NCBI GenBank assembly: GCA_958295485.1
Contig: OY282354.1
Coordinates: 620,001 to 684,000 of the forward strand
DNA from: an uncultured Gammaproteobacteria bacterium
Lineage (GTDB): Bacteria > Pseudomonadota > Gammaproteobacteria > Eutrophobiales > Eutrophobiaceae
Direction: 5' to 3'
DNA length: 64,000 bases
Each line of letters opens with the position of its first letter. The first letter of the stretch is position 1. The notes beneath the pieces were generated by a model. It ran no database searches, was not told the origin of the DNA, and saw only the letters and a program-made list of their open reading frames with translations. This document shows, one piece after another, positions 16,504 through 24,060 of the stretch. The translations under genes were made by a program, and so were the position numbers.

Positions 16504-17232
16504 AACGGGACGGAAGTTATCAATATCAACAACGTCAGTTTTTCTTACGGCGCGGTTCCGGTTTTGAAAGACATCAATCTTTCCGTATTGGCCGAGGAGT
16601 TCTTTGGCCTCATCGGGCCTAATGCCGCCGGCAAGAGCACCCTGATCAAACTGTTGCTGGGCCTGATGCAGCCCGATGCGGGAGATATAAAGGTGCTGGG
16701 CAGGACGCCGGCATACAGCCGGGAGAAAATCGGCTATGTGCCGCAACATGCGTCTTTCCCGAGAAATTTCCCGATTACGGTTGCCGAAGTCGTCATGCTG
16801 GGCCGGTTATCGGGCAATTCAACCTTCGGCGGTTTTGGCAAGGCGGACAGGGCGGCGACAGAAGCAGCCATGGACGCGGTTGAAATAGCCCAGGTTGCTG
16901 AACAGCCGATTGCCGATTTGTCGGGGGGGCAATTACAACGCATGTTGATCGCGAGGGCCCTGGTTTGTCAGCCGGAAATCCTCCTGCTCGATGAGCCGAC
17001 GGCCCATATCGACCTGCGCGCGGAAGAGGATATTTTTTCCCTGCTCAAGCAATACAATGAGCAAATGACCATCATCGTGGTATCCCATGACATCGCTTTC
17101 ATCTCCGGTTACGTGCACAGGGTGGGATGCCTGAATCAAACCTTGATATGCCATGAAACCGAGTCCATCGACGGAAAAACAATTGAGGAGCTTTACGGCG
17201 CTCCCGTCAGGATGATTCATCATGCGCAGTAG
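16501..17232 (+). CDS. znuC: Zinc ABC transporter ATP-binding protein (ZnuC-like)
   Basis: 243 residues. Walker A GPNAAGKST (residues 38-46), Q-loop YVPQHASF, signature LSGGQLQR, Walker B ILLLDEP, H-loop VVSHD. It powers metal import with the SBP upstream and the permease downstream, at the cytoplasmic face. The start at 16501 is the last of nine repeated ATGs; the other ATGs in this frame (16399, 16450) hit a stop within seven codons, so only the last can give the protein. Confidence 0.93.
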   Translation: MNGTEVININNVSFSYGAVPVLKDINLSVLAEEFFGLIGPNAAGKSTLIKLLLGLMQPDAGDIKVLGRTPAYSREKIGYVPQHASFPRNFPITVAEVVMLGRLSGNSTFGGFGKADRAATEAAMDAVEIAQVAEQPIADLSGGQLQRMLIARALVCQPEILLLDEPTAHIDLRAEEDIFSLLKQYNEQMTIIVVSHDIAFISGYVHRVGCLNQTLICHETESIDGKTIEELYGAPVRMIHHAQ

Positions 17233-17492
17233 CGGGGAGGGCGCATGATAGAATTTTTCAGTGCGCTGGTTGAGTTCAGGTTCATGCAGTATGCCCTGCT
17301 GGCCTGTTTGCTGGCTGGCACAGGTTGCGGCGTGATCGGTGTCTACGTCGTGGTCAAGCGCAGTAGCGGGGAGGGCGCATGACAGAATTTTTCAGTGCGC
17401 TGGTTGAGTTCAGGTTTATGCAGTATGCCTTGCTGGCCTGTTTACTGGCTGGCACGGGTTGCGGCGTGATCGGCGTTTACGTCGTGGTCAAG
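17225..17492 (+). repeat. 134-bp tandem duplication of the znuB 5' end
   Basis: 17225-17358 and 17359-17492 are near-identical and span the end of znuC, the znuB ribosome-binding region and the first 38 codons of znuB. As 134 is not a multiple of three the first copy cannot read into the second. Confidence 0.97.
17245..17382 (+). pseudogene. Truncated duplicate of znuB start (45 codons)
   Basis: First copy of the duplicated znuB start. It encodes MIEFFSALVEF and one membrane segment, then runs out of frame and stops at TGA 17380-17382, overlapping the true znuB ATG by ATGA. It may now act as an upstream coupled ORF, or be inert. Confidence 0.8.
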
Positions 17493-18242
17493 CGGATTAG
17501 TTTTCTCGCGGGCGGCATTGCCCACTCCGTGCTTGCGGGCATGGGCATAGCTTATTTTGCCGGGGCATCGCCGTTGGCGGGGGCGGTTGTCTTTGCCTTG
17601 ATAGCGGCCGTTTTAATCGGCTTGATCAAGCTGCGCTGGCAACAGGAAGAGGATATCCTGATTGCGGCATTCTGGTCGGTCGGCATGGCCGTCGGCGTCA
17701 TTTTCATTTCACAAACGCCGGGCTACCAGGTTGACCTGATGAGTTATTTATTCGGCAACATCCTGTTAGTGTCCGGCAAGGACCTGCTTCTCATGTTGCT
17801 GTTGGACGGCATCATTTTAGCCACGGTGTTTGTCTGTTATAAGCAGTTTTTGGCGACTGCGTTCGATGAAGAATTTGCGCGACTGCGGGGCATCAACGTT
17901 GAATTGTATTATATTTTGCTGTTGTGTCTGATTGCGCTGACGGTTGTTTCATTTATCCAGATCGTCGGGTTGACTTTGGTGATTGCGTTACTGGTTCTGC
18001 CCGCCGCCAGCGCCGCGCAGTTTGTCACGTCCATGGCGCGAATGATGTTGTTGGCAGTGATTATCAGCCTGTTTGTAACCTGCGCCGGACTGATGGTTTC
18101 CTACCAGCCGGACCTTTCGCCGGGCGCAATGATGATAGTGGCGGCAGGCGTGGTTTACCTCTTATCCATCATGATAAAACGCCGCTTGGACGCCCGCGCG
18201 GCAAAACGGATAGCCCCCACCCCCCCTGGGGGGAAGGGTTAA
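17379..18242 (+). CDS. znuB: Zinc ABC transporter permease (ZnuB-like)
   Basis: 287 residues, ABC-3 family permease with about eight membrane segments and the cytoplasmic ARLRGINVE coupling region. Forms the inner-membrane channel with znuC and znuA products. The last residues (IAPTPPGGKG) are encoded by a GC-rich palindromic repeat that begins at about 18225, so the original C-terminus has been replaced or extended by repeat sequence. Confidence 0.93.
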   Translation: MTEFFSALVEFRFMQYALLACLLAGTGCGVIGVYVVVKRISFLAGGIAHSVLAGMGIAYFAGASPLAGAVVFALIAAVLIGLIKLRWQQEEDILIAAFWSVGMAVGVIFISQTPGYQVDLMSYLFGNILLVSGKDLLLMLLLDGIILATVFVCYKQFLATAFDEEFARLRGINVELYYILLLCLIALTVVSFIQIVGLTLVIALLVLPAASAAQFVTSMARMMLLAVIISLFVTCAGLMVSYQPDLSPGAMMIVAAGVVYLLSIMIKRRLDARAAKRIAPTPPGGKG

Positions 18243-18312
18243 CCCCCATATCCCGCCTTCTCCCCCCAGGGGAGAGGAAGCAATCAATTTTCGCCCCCCC
18301 GGAGGGGGAGGG
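18225..18312. repeat. GC-rich palindromic repeat (REP-like)
   Basis: Inverted repeats built from CCCCCCTGGGGGG and CTTCTCCCCCCAGGGGAGAGG with GGGGGAGGGTCAGGG. This type of element is common between proteobacterial genes. It separates convergent znuB and the second DAHP synthase and reaches into the 3' end of znuB; it may also act as transcription terminator. Confidence 0.7.
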
Positions 18313-19395
18313 TCAGGGCAGGGGGACGGCGCGGGGACATTCCCGTTCCCGGCGCGCTTTGGATGCCTCGGCCAGGGATTGGATTAATTCCACCGAGTCG
18401 TCCCAGCCTAAACAGGCATCGGTAATGCTCTGCCCGTAGGTTAAATTCTTGCCGGAGATAACGTCTTGCCGTCCCTCAATCAAGTGGCTTTCAATCATTA
18501 CGCCGAATATCCTGTTCTCGCCGCCGCTGATTTGCCGGCATACATCGTCGCCGACCGTTAGTTGTTGCTTGTGCTCTTTGCCACTGTTCGCGTGACTGAA
18601 ATCGACCATCATGCGGGTTGGCAGGCGCGCGGCGACCAATTCAGCGGCGGCGGCATTAATGCTGTCGCCGTCAAAATTGGGTTTTTCTCCCCCGCGTAAA
18701 ATGACGTGGCATTCATTATTGCCGGTGGTGGTATAAATGGCCGAATTGCCTTCCTTGCGCAGGGATAAGAAGTGATGGGGGTTGCCCGCCGCGCGTATTG
18801 CGTCAACGGCGATTTTAACCGACCCATTTGTTCCGTTCTTAAATCCGACCGGACAGGATAAGCCCGAAGCCAGCTCCCTGTGCACCTGGCTTTCCGTGGT
18901 GCGCGCCCCGATTGCCCCCCAACTCACCAGGTCCGCCACGTATTGCGGCGTAATGATGTCTAATAATTCAGTCCCGGCAGGCACCCCCATTTCATTCAAG
19001 TCCGCCAATAACCGGCGCGCGAGTCGGACGCCTTTATTGATATGAAAACTGTTATCCAGGTCGGGGTCGTTAATTAATCCTTTCCAGCCCACCGTCGTCC
19101 TGGGCTTTTCAAAATAGACCCGCATCACGATCAACAACTCCTCCTTGTGTTTTTCAATCAGCGTTTTAAGACGGCCGGCGTATTCCTTCGCCGCATCCGT
19201 GTCGTGAATCGAACAGGGACCCGTCACGACCAATAAACGGTCATCGTCCTGGTTCAACAATCCCGAGATTGCCCGTCTTGTCAGATAAGTTGTTTCAGCC
19301 GCGGCTTCGGTAATGGGAATTTCTTCGCAAATCTCCCTGGGAGGCGTGACCGCCTTGATGGAGGCAATGCGTAAATCATCCGTTTCATGCATCAT
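18313..19395 (-). CDS. DAHP synthase (class I alpha), isozyme 2
   Basis: 360 residues, same enzyme family as 11973-13031: GPCSIHD, FEKPRTTVGWKG, GARTTESQVHRE, FKNGTNG, MMVDFSHANS. Two isozymes 5 kb apart probably respond to different aromatic amino acids; N-terminal regulatory segments differ (MMHETDDLRIASIKAV). Two consecutive ATGs at the start. The C-terminus (RRERECPRAVPLP) ends close to the REP-like element. Confidence 0.95.
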   Translation of the reverse strand: MMHETDDLRIASIKAVTPPREICEEIPITEAAAETTYLTRRAISGLLNQDDDRLLVVTGPCSIHDTDAAKEYAGRLKTLIEKHKEELLIVMRVYFEKPRTTVGWKGLINDPDLDNSFHINKGVRLARRLLADLNEMGVPAGTELLDIITPQYVADLVSWGAIGARTTESQVHRELASGLSCPVGFKNGTNGSVKIAVDAIRAAGNPHHFLSLRKEGNSAIYTTTGNNECHVILRGGEKPNFDGDSINAAAAELVAARLPTRMMVDFSHANSGKEHKQQLTVGDDVCRQISGGENRIFGVMIESHLIEGRQDVISGKNLTYGQSITDACLGWDDSVELIQSLAEASKARRERECPRAVPLP

Positions 19396-19413
19396 TATTG
19401 CAGGCTCTCCAAC

Positions 19414-19755
19414 TTATCCCGGGGGCCAGGTAAATGACCGACCCGCGAGTATATGCAAATGAAGGTGAAAGACGCTTTGACCCGCGTCCGCGCCGTTATT
19501 CACGACCAGCCTGAAGGCATCGCCAACACCCTGCTCCAGCGCCACCTTGTTGGCGGTTAGCAGCAAATGCCCCAACAAGGCCTGGTCGTCATCGCCAGCT
19601 TCAACCAACCGGGCCAGGGGTTTTTTCGGGATAACCAATATGTGAACGGGGGCCTGGGGGTTGACATCCCTGAACGCCAGGCATTCATCATCCTCATAAA
19701 CAATATCGGCTGGAATTTCTTTACTTATTATTTTTGCAAAAATGGTATCCGCCAT
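19414..19755 (-). CDS. hinT: HIT-family purine nucleoside phosphoramidase HinT
   Basis: 113 residues with the histidine triad HLHLHILAGR near the C-terminus and N-terminal FAKIISKEIPADIVYEDD. HinT hydrolyses adenosine phosphoramidates and aminoacyl-adenylates in the cytoplasm. Normal length. The ATG lies beside a duplicated block belonging to the DUF4396 gene, which runs the other way. Confidence 0.93.
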   Translation of the reverse strand: MADTIFAKIISKEIPADIVYEDDECLAFRDVNPQAPVHILVIPKKPLARLVEAGDDDQALLGHLLLTANKVALEQGVGDAFRLVVNNGADAGQSVFHLHLHILAGRSFTWPPG

Positions 19756-19887
19756 GGCAGTTTTTTTACCCCTGGTTAGAATAGCCGGTTATAATAACAA
19801 AGAGACGTCACGGCTGACATAGAAATCAAGGGGTAATCCGTGGAAAACTCTGAACATCATCACGGCCACCGCCAGGGCCGCCGCTAG
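19756..19887 (+). pseudogene. Remnant 1 of the DUF4396 gene 5' region
   Basis: Holds the upstream region, TATAAT (19790-19795), AAGGGG and a GTG start (19840) encoding VENSEHHHGHRQGRR then TAG. It matches 22321-22450 and 22496-22600, the 5' region of the intact DUF4396 gene. The glycosyltransferase gene lies between these copies. Confidence 0.85.
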
Positions 19888-19951
19888 GCCCTCGCTAACG
19901 AGGATGGTTCCTAAACACACCTCTGGGAAGGGGAAATTCGCTTCGATGAGT
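19888..19951 (+). pseudogene. Remnant of the GFDNLDF-type C-terminal domain
   Basis: Encodes LANEDGS, a stop (TAA where relatives have TAC), then THLWEGEIRFDE and TAA. It is the last piece of the C-terminal domain found in full at the end of the next gene, and overlaps that gene's start (GATGAGTAA). It marks an upstream copy that was lost. Confidence 0.75.
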
Positions 19952-22297
19952 AACCGGATGACGGCGGGCGCTTCCCAACCCCACGTCGCGGTGATGGGCG
20001 GCGGCTTCTGCAACATGATCTTCAAGAAGGTCAAATCTTCGTTCCGCCCGTCGTTGCCGCTGCTCCTCCTCCTGCTGGCGGTGTCAACGGTATTCCTGTT
20101 CGGCGGCGACCGGGAGCGCTTCTACCGGCCACCAGGGTACCACAATTTGCTATCGGCGAACCATTTAACGGTAGCCGCGAATTTATCCCCCGAACACAAC
20201 TTCCTGTTGTTCTATTATCAAACCCTGGATGAAGACGGCGCCCCTGCTTATCTCCCATATAGTCGCTTTCCGCTTGGCGGCTATGCGCTCATCAAATTGG
20301 CCATCCTGCCTTTCGGCAACGACTTTTCGGCGCAGATCTATGCCGCCCGCCTGATGTTTCTGCTCTTTTTCGCCGGCAGCGCGGCGCTGGCATACCTGTC
20401 CCTCTGCCGGCTGACCGCCAACCGCTGGATTGCCTTGACTGCCTCCCTGCTGGCGTTCTCGTCGTATTATTTGTTGTATTACAACGATATGGTCGCTACC
20501 GAGAATGGGCTTTCCCTTTTCGGCGTACTGTTGACCTTCCACGGCATGGTTCTTTTTGTCCAGGAGGGCCGCTTCAGGCAATTGCTCATCAAGGCGTGCG
20601 CAGCGCTGCTGTTGGGCTGGCACGTCTATGCGCTGTTGTTGCCCTTTATTGTCTTGGGTATGGCGAGCGAGCTGAACCGGGCGCGCCGGCTGTCTGCTCC
20701 TCCGGGTCTGGCAAGTCAAATCAAGCACTACGTCGCCGCGCTGCTGTTCAGCCGCTACCTGAGGCTGGGCGTCGTCACCCTGCTGTTCGGCGTGGCTTCG
20801 CTGTCCTTCAACCTGGGCAACGAATACCGGGCGTTTGACGGTGAGGTCCCGCTGATGGAACTGCCGACGGTGAAGTCCATGACGTATCGCCTTGGAGGGG
20901 ATGACGCGTTCAACGAGCGCTACACCGAGGTCCTGGCATGGAGAAACTTCCTGGCGAATCAGTTCTACCGCATCGCCAGGGCGACGCTGCCGTTCCTTAT
21001 CAGTTCGTTTGACAACGCCAACATCTATGAGAACAAGGCCTACCTCGGCCTGATTATCGGTTCGTTGGTGTCAGGCGGCGCTGTTATTGGGTTGCTGATT
21101 GCCCGCCACAAAATGCTGCTGGCCACCCTGGCGCTGTCCGGTTTCTGCTGGGCATTGCCGATGCGCCACAATACTGCCTTCCATGATCATGAGGGCGTCT
21201 TTTATATCGGCGTACCGTTGGTCCTCTTCGCAATGGGGCTGTCGTGCCTGCACCGGTTATTCGGCGAGCGTCTTATTGCCGGCCTCTGCGCGGCCGCGCT
21301 GCTGGTCTTTGTTCTTTCCAGCTTCCAGATGGGGCGCGTTGGTCACGACCGGCAGGTGACCGAATTTCAAGAAGCGGTTGTTGCCGATATTGAGCATATC
21401 AGGACAATAACAGAAGCGGGGCAGGGCATTTTTGTCCCCATAGACTCCCGTTTGTTTGCCGGGAGGAAGCAGGCGATGAATTATTATCTTGCAGGCAGAG
21501 TGATTGGACGCTCGTGGCCTGATAGCCTCGCATACGATTTTCTTATCTTGCGCTACCGAATCGACATCCCTGCCCTGCTGACGCCGGGAAACAGGCAGTT
21601 TTTTCTCTACCGCAGGAGCGACTATTTAGCGCAGATAGACGAGATGATCAGGAAATCCGAACTTGTAATCCGTCGCGATGGCTATTTTGATGTGTATCGT
21701 AGCGGGAACAGGTTGATTTACGTCGGGCGCCGAGGCGAGGATAGAGCCGCCCGGTTCGGACAGGACATTCCGATAGTGGGTAAACCCTTCTACGTCGCGT
21801 TGTCCCCTGCTGTGCACCGCGCGGGCTTCACAGACCAAAGCCCCTGGCAGTGGGAACGCGGCAGCGATGCCGAAGGTTGGACTAATGTCTCCGGCTCCGA
21901 CCATCCGGAACTCACCCACGAGTACACGCCCACCACTGCGGATGTTGGCCGGCAACTGCGGGCCTTTGCGTACTACACCGACAGCCGTGGCAATCGGGTC
22001 AAGGCGATGACCGTGCCCTCCCTGCCGGTGCAGCCCGGCAACGCCACCGGCATGAGCTTCTTCCTGCACTTCATCCCGGTTGACGTAGATGACCTTCCCG
22101 ACCACAGAAAGCGGCATGGGTTCGACAACCTTGACTTCCGCTTCAACGACTATGCGCTTCCGCTAACCGAGCGACCCATCGCCGTGCGCGAGCTTCCCGA
22201 CTACGCCATCGCTGGCATCCGCACGGGCCAGTTTATCGCCAACGAGGATGGCTCCTACACACACCCCTGGGAAGGGGAAATTCGCGTCGATGAGTAG
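19946..22297 (+). CDS. Polytopic GT-C-like membrane protein with Ig-like and GFDNLDF domains (GT1)
   Basis: 783 residues from the ATG at 19946, which aligns with the start of the paralogue at 24052. Order: short cytoplasmic segment (GGGFCNMIFKKVKSSF), about ten membrane segments (to residue 480) typical of GT39-type transferases that use lipid-linked sugars, a soluble part, an Ig-like repeat (WQWERGSDAEGW...YTPTTADVG, about residues 615-690), and a C-terminal domain with FFLHFIPVD, GFDNLDF and VRELPDYAIA. Function inferred: transfer of sugars to a surface polymer or protein on the outer face of the inner membrane. The stop overlaps a leftover start of a further copy (GATGAGTAG). Flanks duplicate the DUF4396 5' region, showing that it entered or was rearranged there. 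Confidence 0.75.
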   Translation: MSNRMTAGASQPHVAVMGGGFCNMIFKKVKSSFRPSLPLLLLLLAVSTVFLFGGDRERFYRPPGYHNLLSANHLTVAANLSPEHNFLLFYYQTLDEDGAPAYLPYSRFPLGGYALIKLAILPFGNDFSAQIYAARLMFLLFFAGSAALAYLSLCRLTANRWIALTASLLAFSSYYLLYYNDMVATENGLSLFGVLLTFHGMVLFVQEGRFRQLLIKACAALLLGWHVYALLLPFIVLGMASELNRARRLSAPPGLASQIKHYVAALLFSRYLRLGVVTLLFGVASLSFNLGNEYRAFDGEVPLMELPTVKSMTYRLGGDDAFNERYTEVLAWRNFLANQFYRIARATLPFLISSFDNANIYENKAYLGLIIGSLVSGGAVIGLLIARHKMLLATLALSGFCWALPMRHNTAFHDHEGVFYIGVPLVLFAMGLSCLHRLFGERLIAGLCAAALLVFVLSSFQMGRVGHDRQVTEFQEAVVADIEHIRTITEAGQGIFVPIDSRLFAGRKQAMNYYLAGRVIGRSWPDSLAYDFLILRYRIDIPALLTPGNRQFFLYRRSDYLAQIDEMIRKSELVIRRDGYFDVYRSGNRLIYVGRRGEDRAARFGQDIPIVGKPFYVALSPAVHRAGFTDQSPWQWERGSDAEGWTNVSGSDHPELTHEYTPTTADVGRQLRAFAYYTDSRGNRVKAMTVPSLPVQPGNATGMSFFLHFIPVDVDDLPDHRKRHGFDNLDFRFNDYALPLTERPIAVRELPDYAIAGIRTGQFIANEDGSYTHPWEGEIRVDE

Positions 22298-22325
22298 CCG
22301 AACGATAGCGGCTGCCTCCCGGTAT
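22290..22325 (+). pseudogene. 5' remnant of a further GT1/GT2 copy
   Basis: ATGAGTAGCCGAACG and the next codons (MSSRTIAAASR) repeat the start of the GT1/GT2 genes, then change into the hinT/DUF4396 upstream sequence. It overlaps the GT1 stop. Confidence 0.7.
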
Positions 22326-22491
22326 CCGCCATGGCAGTTTTTTACCCCCGGTTAGAATAGCGGATTATAATAACAAAGAGACATCACGGCTGACATAGAA
22401 ATCAAGGGGTAATCCGTGGAAAACTCTGAACATCATCACGGCCATCACCAGGGCCGCCACCAGGCGGAAACCAGTACCGCCGGCGCCGCAT
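22321..22491 (+). pseudogene. Remnant 2 of the DUF4396 gene 5' region
   Basis: Second copy of the promoter (TATAAT 22366-22371), AAGGGG and GTG start (22416), encoding 25 residues (VENSEHHHGHHQGRHQAE...) and then TAG at 22489-22491. It is 131 bp upstream of the intact copy. Confidence 0.85.
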
Positions 22492-22546
22492 AGCGGATAT
22501 AATGAAAAGAGACATCACGGCTAACATAGAAATCAAGGGGTAATCC

Positions 22547-23023
22547 GTGGAAAACTCTGAACATCATCACGGGCATCACCAGGGCCGCCACCAGGCGGAA
22601 ACCAATACTGCCGGCGCCGCGACGACGGTGACGCTGCATTGTTTGGCAGGCTGTTCCGTCGGCGAGTTCATCGGCTTGGCTGTCGGGGTGCAATTTGGTT
22701 TATCGGTAACCCTTACCATCCTGTTGGCCACAACGCTGGCATTCATCACCGGCTTCATGTTCACGTTGATCCCCCTGGTTTACGGGAAATCCATGACGCT
22801 GGTACTGGCGTTCAAGACCGTCTGGCTTGGCGAGGTGATCTCGATCGGCGTCATGGAAATCGCAATGAATACCACCGATTACCTGGTCGGCGGCATGGCC
22901 GCCACCTCAATCACCGATGCGATATTCTGGATTGGGTTTCTTGCGGCTTTAGTGGCCGGATATATCTGCGCCTGGCCCGTCAATTTCCACATGCTGAAGC
23001 GCAATCTACCCCGCTGTCACTGA
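22547..23023 (+). CDS. DUF4396 membrane protein with His-rich N-terminus
   Basis: 158 residues from a GTG start preceded by AAGGGG. N-terminal metal-binding-like stretch (SEHHHGHHQGRHQ) then four membrane segments with GCSVGEFIGLAVG and a conserved GKSMTLVLAFKTVWLGEVISI region of the DUF4396 family. Family members are inner-membrane proteins of unknown role, often found near metal or copper genes. The -10 box TATAAT (22498-22503) is kept, but sequence upstream of it is that of the duplicated copy, so the -35 region may be lost. Confidence 0.85.
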   Translation: MENSEHHHGHHQGRHQAETNTAGAATTVTLHCLAGCSVGEFIGLAVGVQFGLSVTLTILLATTLAFITGFMFTLIPLVYGKSMTLVLAFKTVWLGEVISIGVMEIAMNTTDYLVGGMAATSITDAIFWIGFLAALVAGYICAWPVNFHMLKRNLPRCH

Positions 23024-23117
23024 GATTGATGAATCCACGGATTGCCGCTTTCGATCTTGATCGGAAGCAGTGTTCATTTTCACCGGAATACGCAACTATT
23101 TGTGTAATAATTATCCC

Positions 23118-23759
23118 ATGGGTAATAGTTTCTCCGATCTACGCCGGGAATATCGTCACGTGGCGCTGCATGAAGAAGATGTATGTGATGATCCGATAGA
23201 ACAATTTCAAGACTGGTTCCGGCAGGCAGTTGAACTTGACGTGCCCCTGCCGAATGCAATGACGCTCGCCACCGCGACAAAGGATGGAAAGCCCACCGCG
23301 CGGTATGTCCTGTTAAAAGACGTAAGCGAGAAGGGGTTTTCCTTTTATACCCATTCCGTCAGCGTAAAGGGACAACAGGTGGCGGAAAACCCGGACGTCG
23401 CCCTGGTATTTTACTGGTCGCAAATGCACAGGCAGGTAAGGATAGAAGGCAGGGCATACCAACTTTCAGACAAAGAGTCGGACGCCTATTTCAATACCAG
23501 ACCTTATGACAGCCGGCTTGCAGTCTGGGTCGCGGATCAAAGCAGTATTGTCGAGAGTCGGGAATTTCTTGAAAGCCGGATGTCCGGGATTGAAAAGCAG
23601 TATCCGGGCGAACGCGTTCCCCGGCCGGATACCTGGGTTGGTTACAGGGTCATGCCCGCTGCCATGGAGTTCTGGCAGGGCCGGGAAAGCCGCTTGCACG
23701 ACCGCCTCCTTTATACCAGGGACAACGACAAATGGCGGCTGGTCAGGCTGGCGCCTTGA
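23118..23759 (+). CDS. pdxH: Pyridoxamine 5'-phosphate oxidase
   Basis: 213 residues from the ATG at 23118 (MGNSFSDLRREY). FMN enzyme that makes pyridoxal phosphate in the vitamin B6 pathway. Motifs: VLLKDVSEKGFSFYTH, RIEG, FNTRPYDSRLAVWVADQSS, and C-terminal EFWQGRESRLHDRLLY with WRLVRLAP, as in E. coli PdxH. Normal length. It lies between the two glycosyltransferase cassettes and is probably part of the ancestral backbone. Confidence 0.96.
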   Translation: MGNSFSDLRREYRHVALHEEDVCDDPIEQFQDWFRQAVELDVPLPNAMTLATATKDGKPTARYVLLKDVSEKGFSFYTHSVSVKGQQVAENPDVALVFYWSQMHRQVRIEGRAYQLSDKESDAYFNTRPYDSRLAVWVADQSSIVESREFLESRMSGIEKQYPGERVPRPDTWVGYRVMPAAMEFWQGRESRLHDRLLYTRDNDKWRLVRLAP

Positions 23760-23931
23760 ATACATGGAAGGCGGAGTTCCCCTGGAAAGAAGGCAAATGA
23801 ACATTCCCGTCTTCTCCCTCCCCGTGCGCGTTTCTCCGGAACGGTTGACCTTGACGGCGTTGGGGCGCCTGCTCCCGGTGGCGCCGGCTGGCGCGCAACC
23901 AACGGGTCTCCGGGACCACTCACTCTAATCG
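23760..23931 (+). other. Intergenic stretch of unclear origin
   Basis: After pdxH there is no recognisable gene. A 43-codon frame (23797-23928) has AGAAGG before its ATG but no family resemblance; it is most likely a by-product of rearrangement at the cassette border. Confidence 0.4.
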
Positions 23932-24060
23932 AGCGACCCGTAGCCGTGCGCGAGCTTCCCGACTACCCCATCACCCGCATCAGCGCCGGCCAGTCCCTCG
24001 TTAACGGGGACGGCTCCTACACACACCTCTGGGAAGGGGAAATTCGCTTCGATGAGTAGC
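23932..24060 (+). pseudogene. 3' remnant of the GFDNLDF domain, upstream of GT2
   Basis: Encodes ERPVAVRELPDYPITRIS and SYTHLWEGEIRFDE then TAG, the last 42 residues of the C-terminal domain. It is in frame up to the stop that overlaps the GT2 start (GATGAGTAG), as though a preceding paralogue had been cut off by deletion. Confidence 0.85.

Noticed and set aside
23797-23928. 43-codon ORF after pdxH
   Set aside because: Has a plausible ribosome binding site but no family pattern and lies at a rearrangement border.
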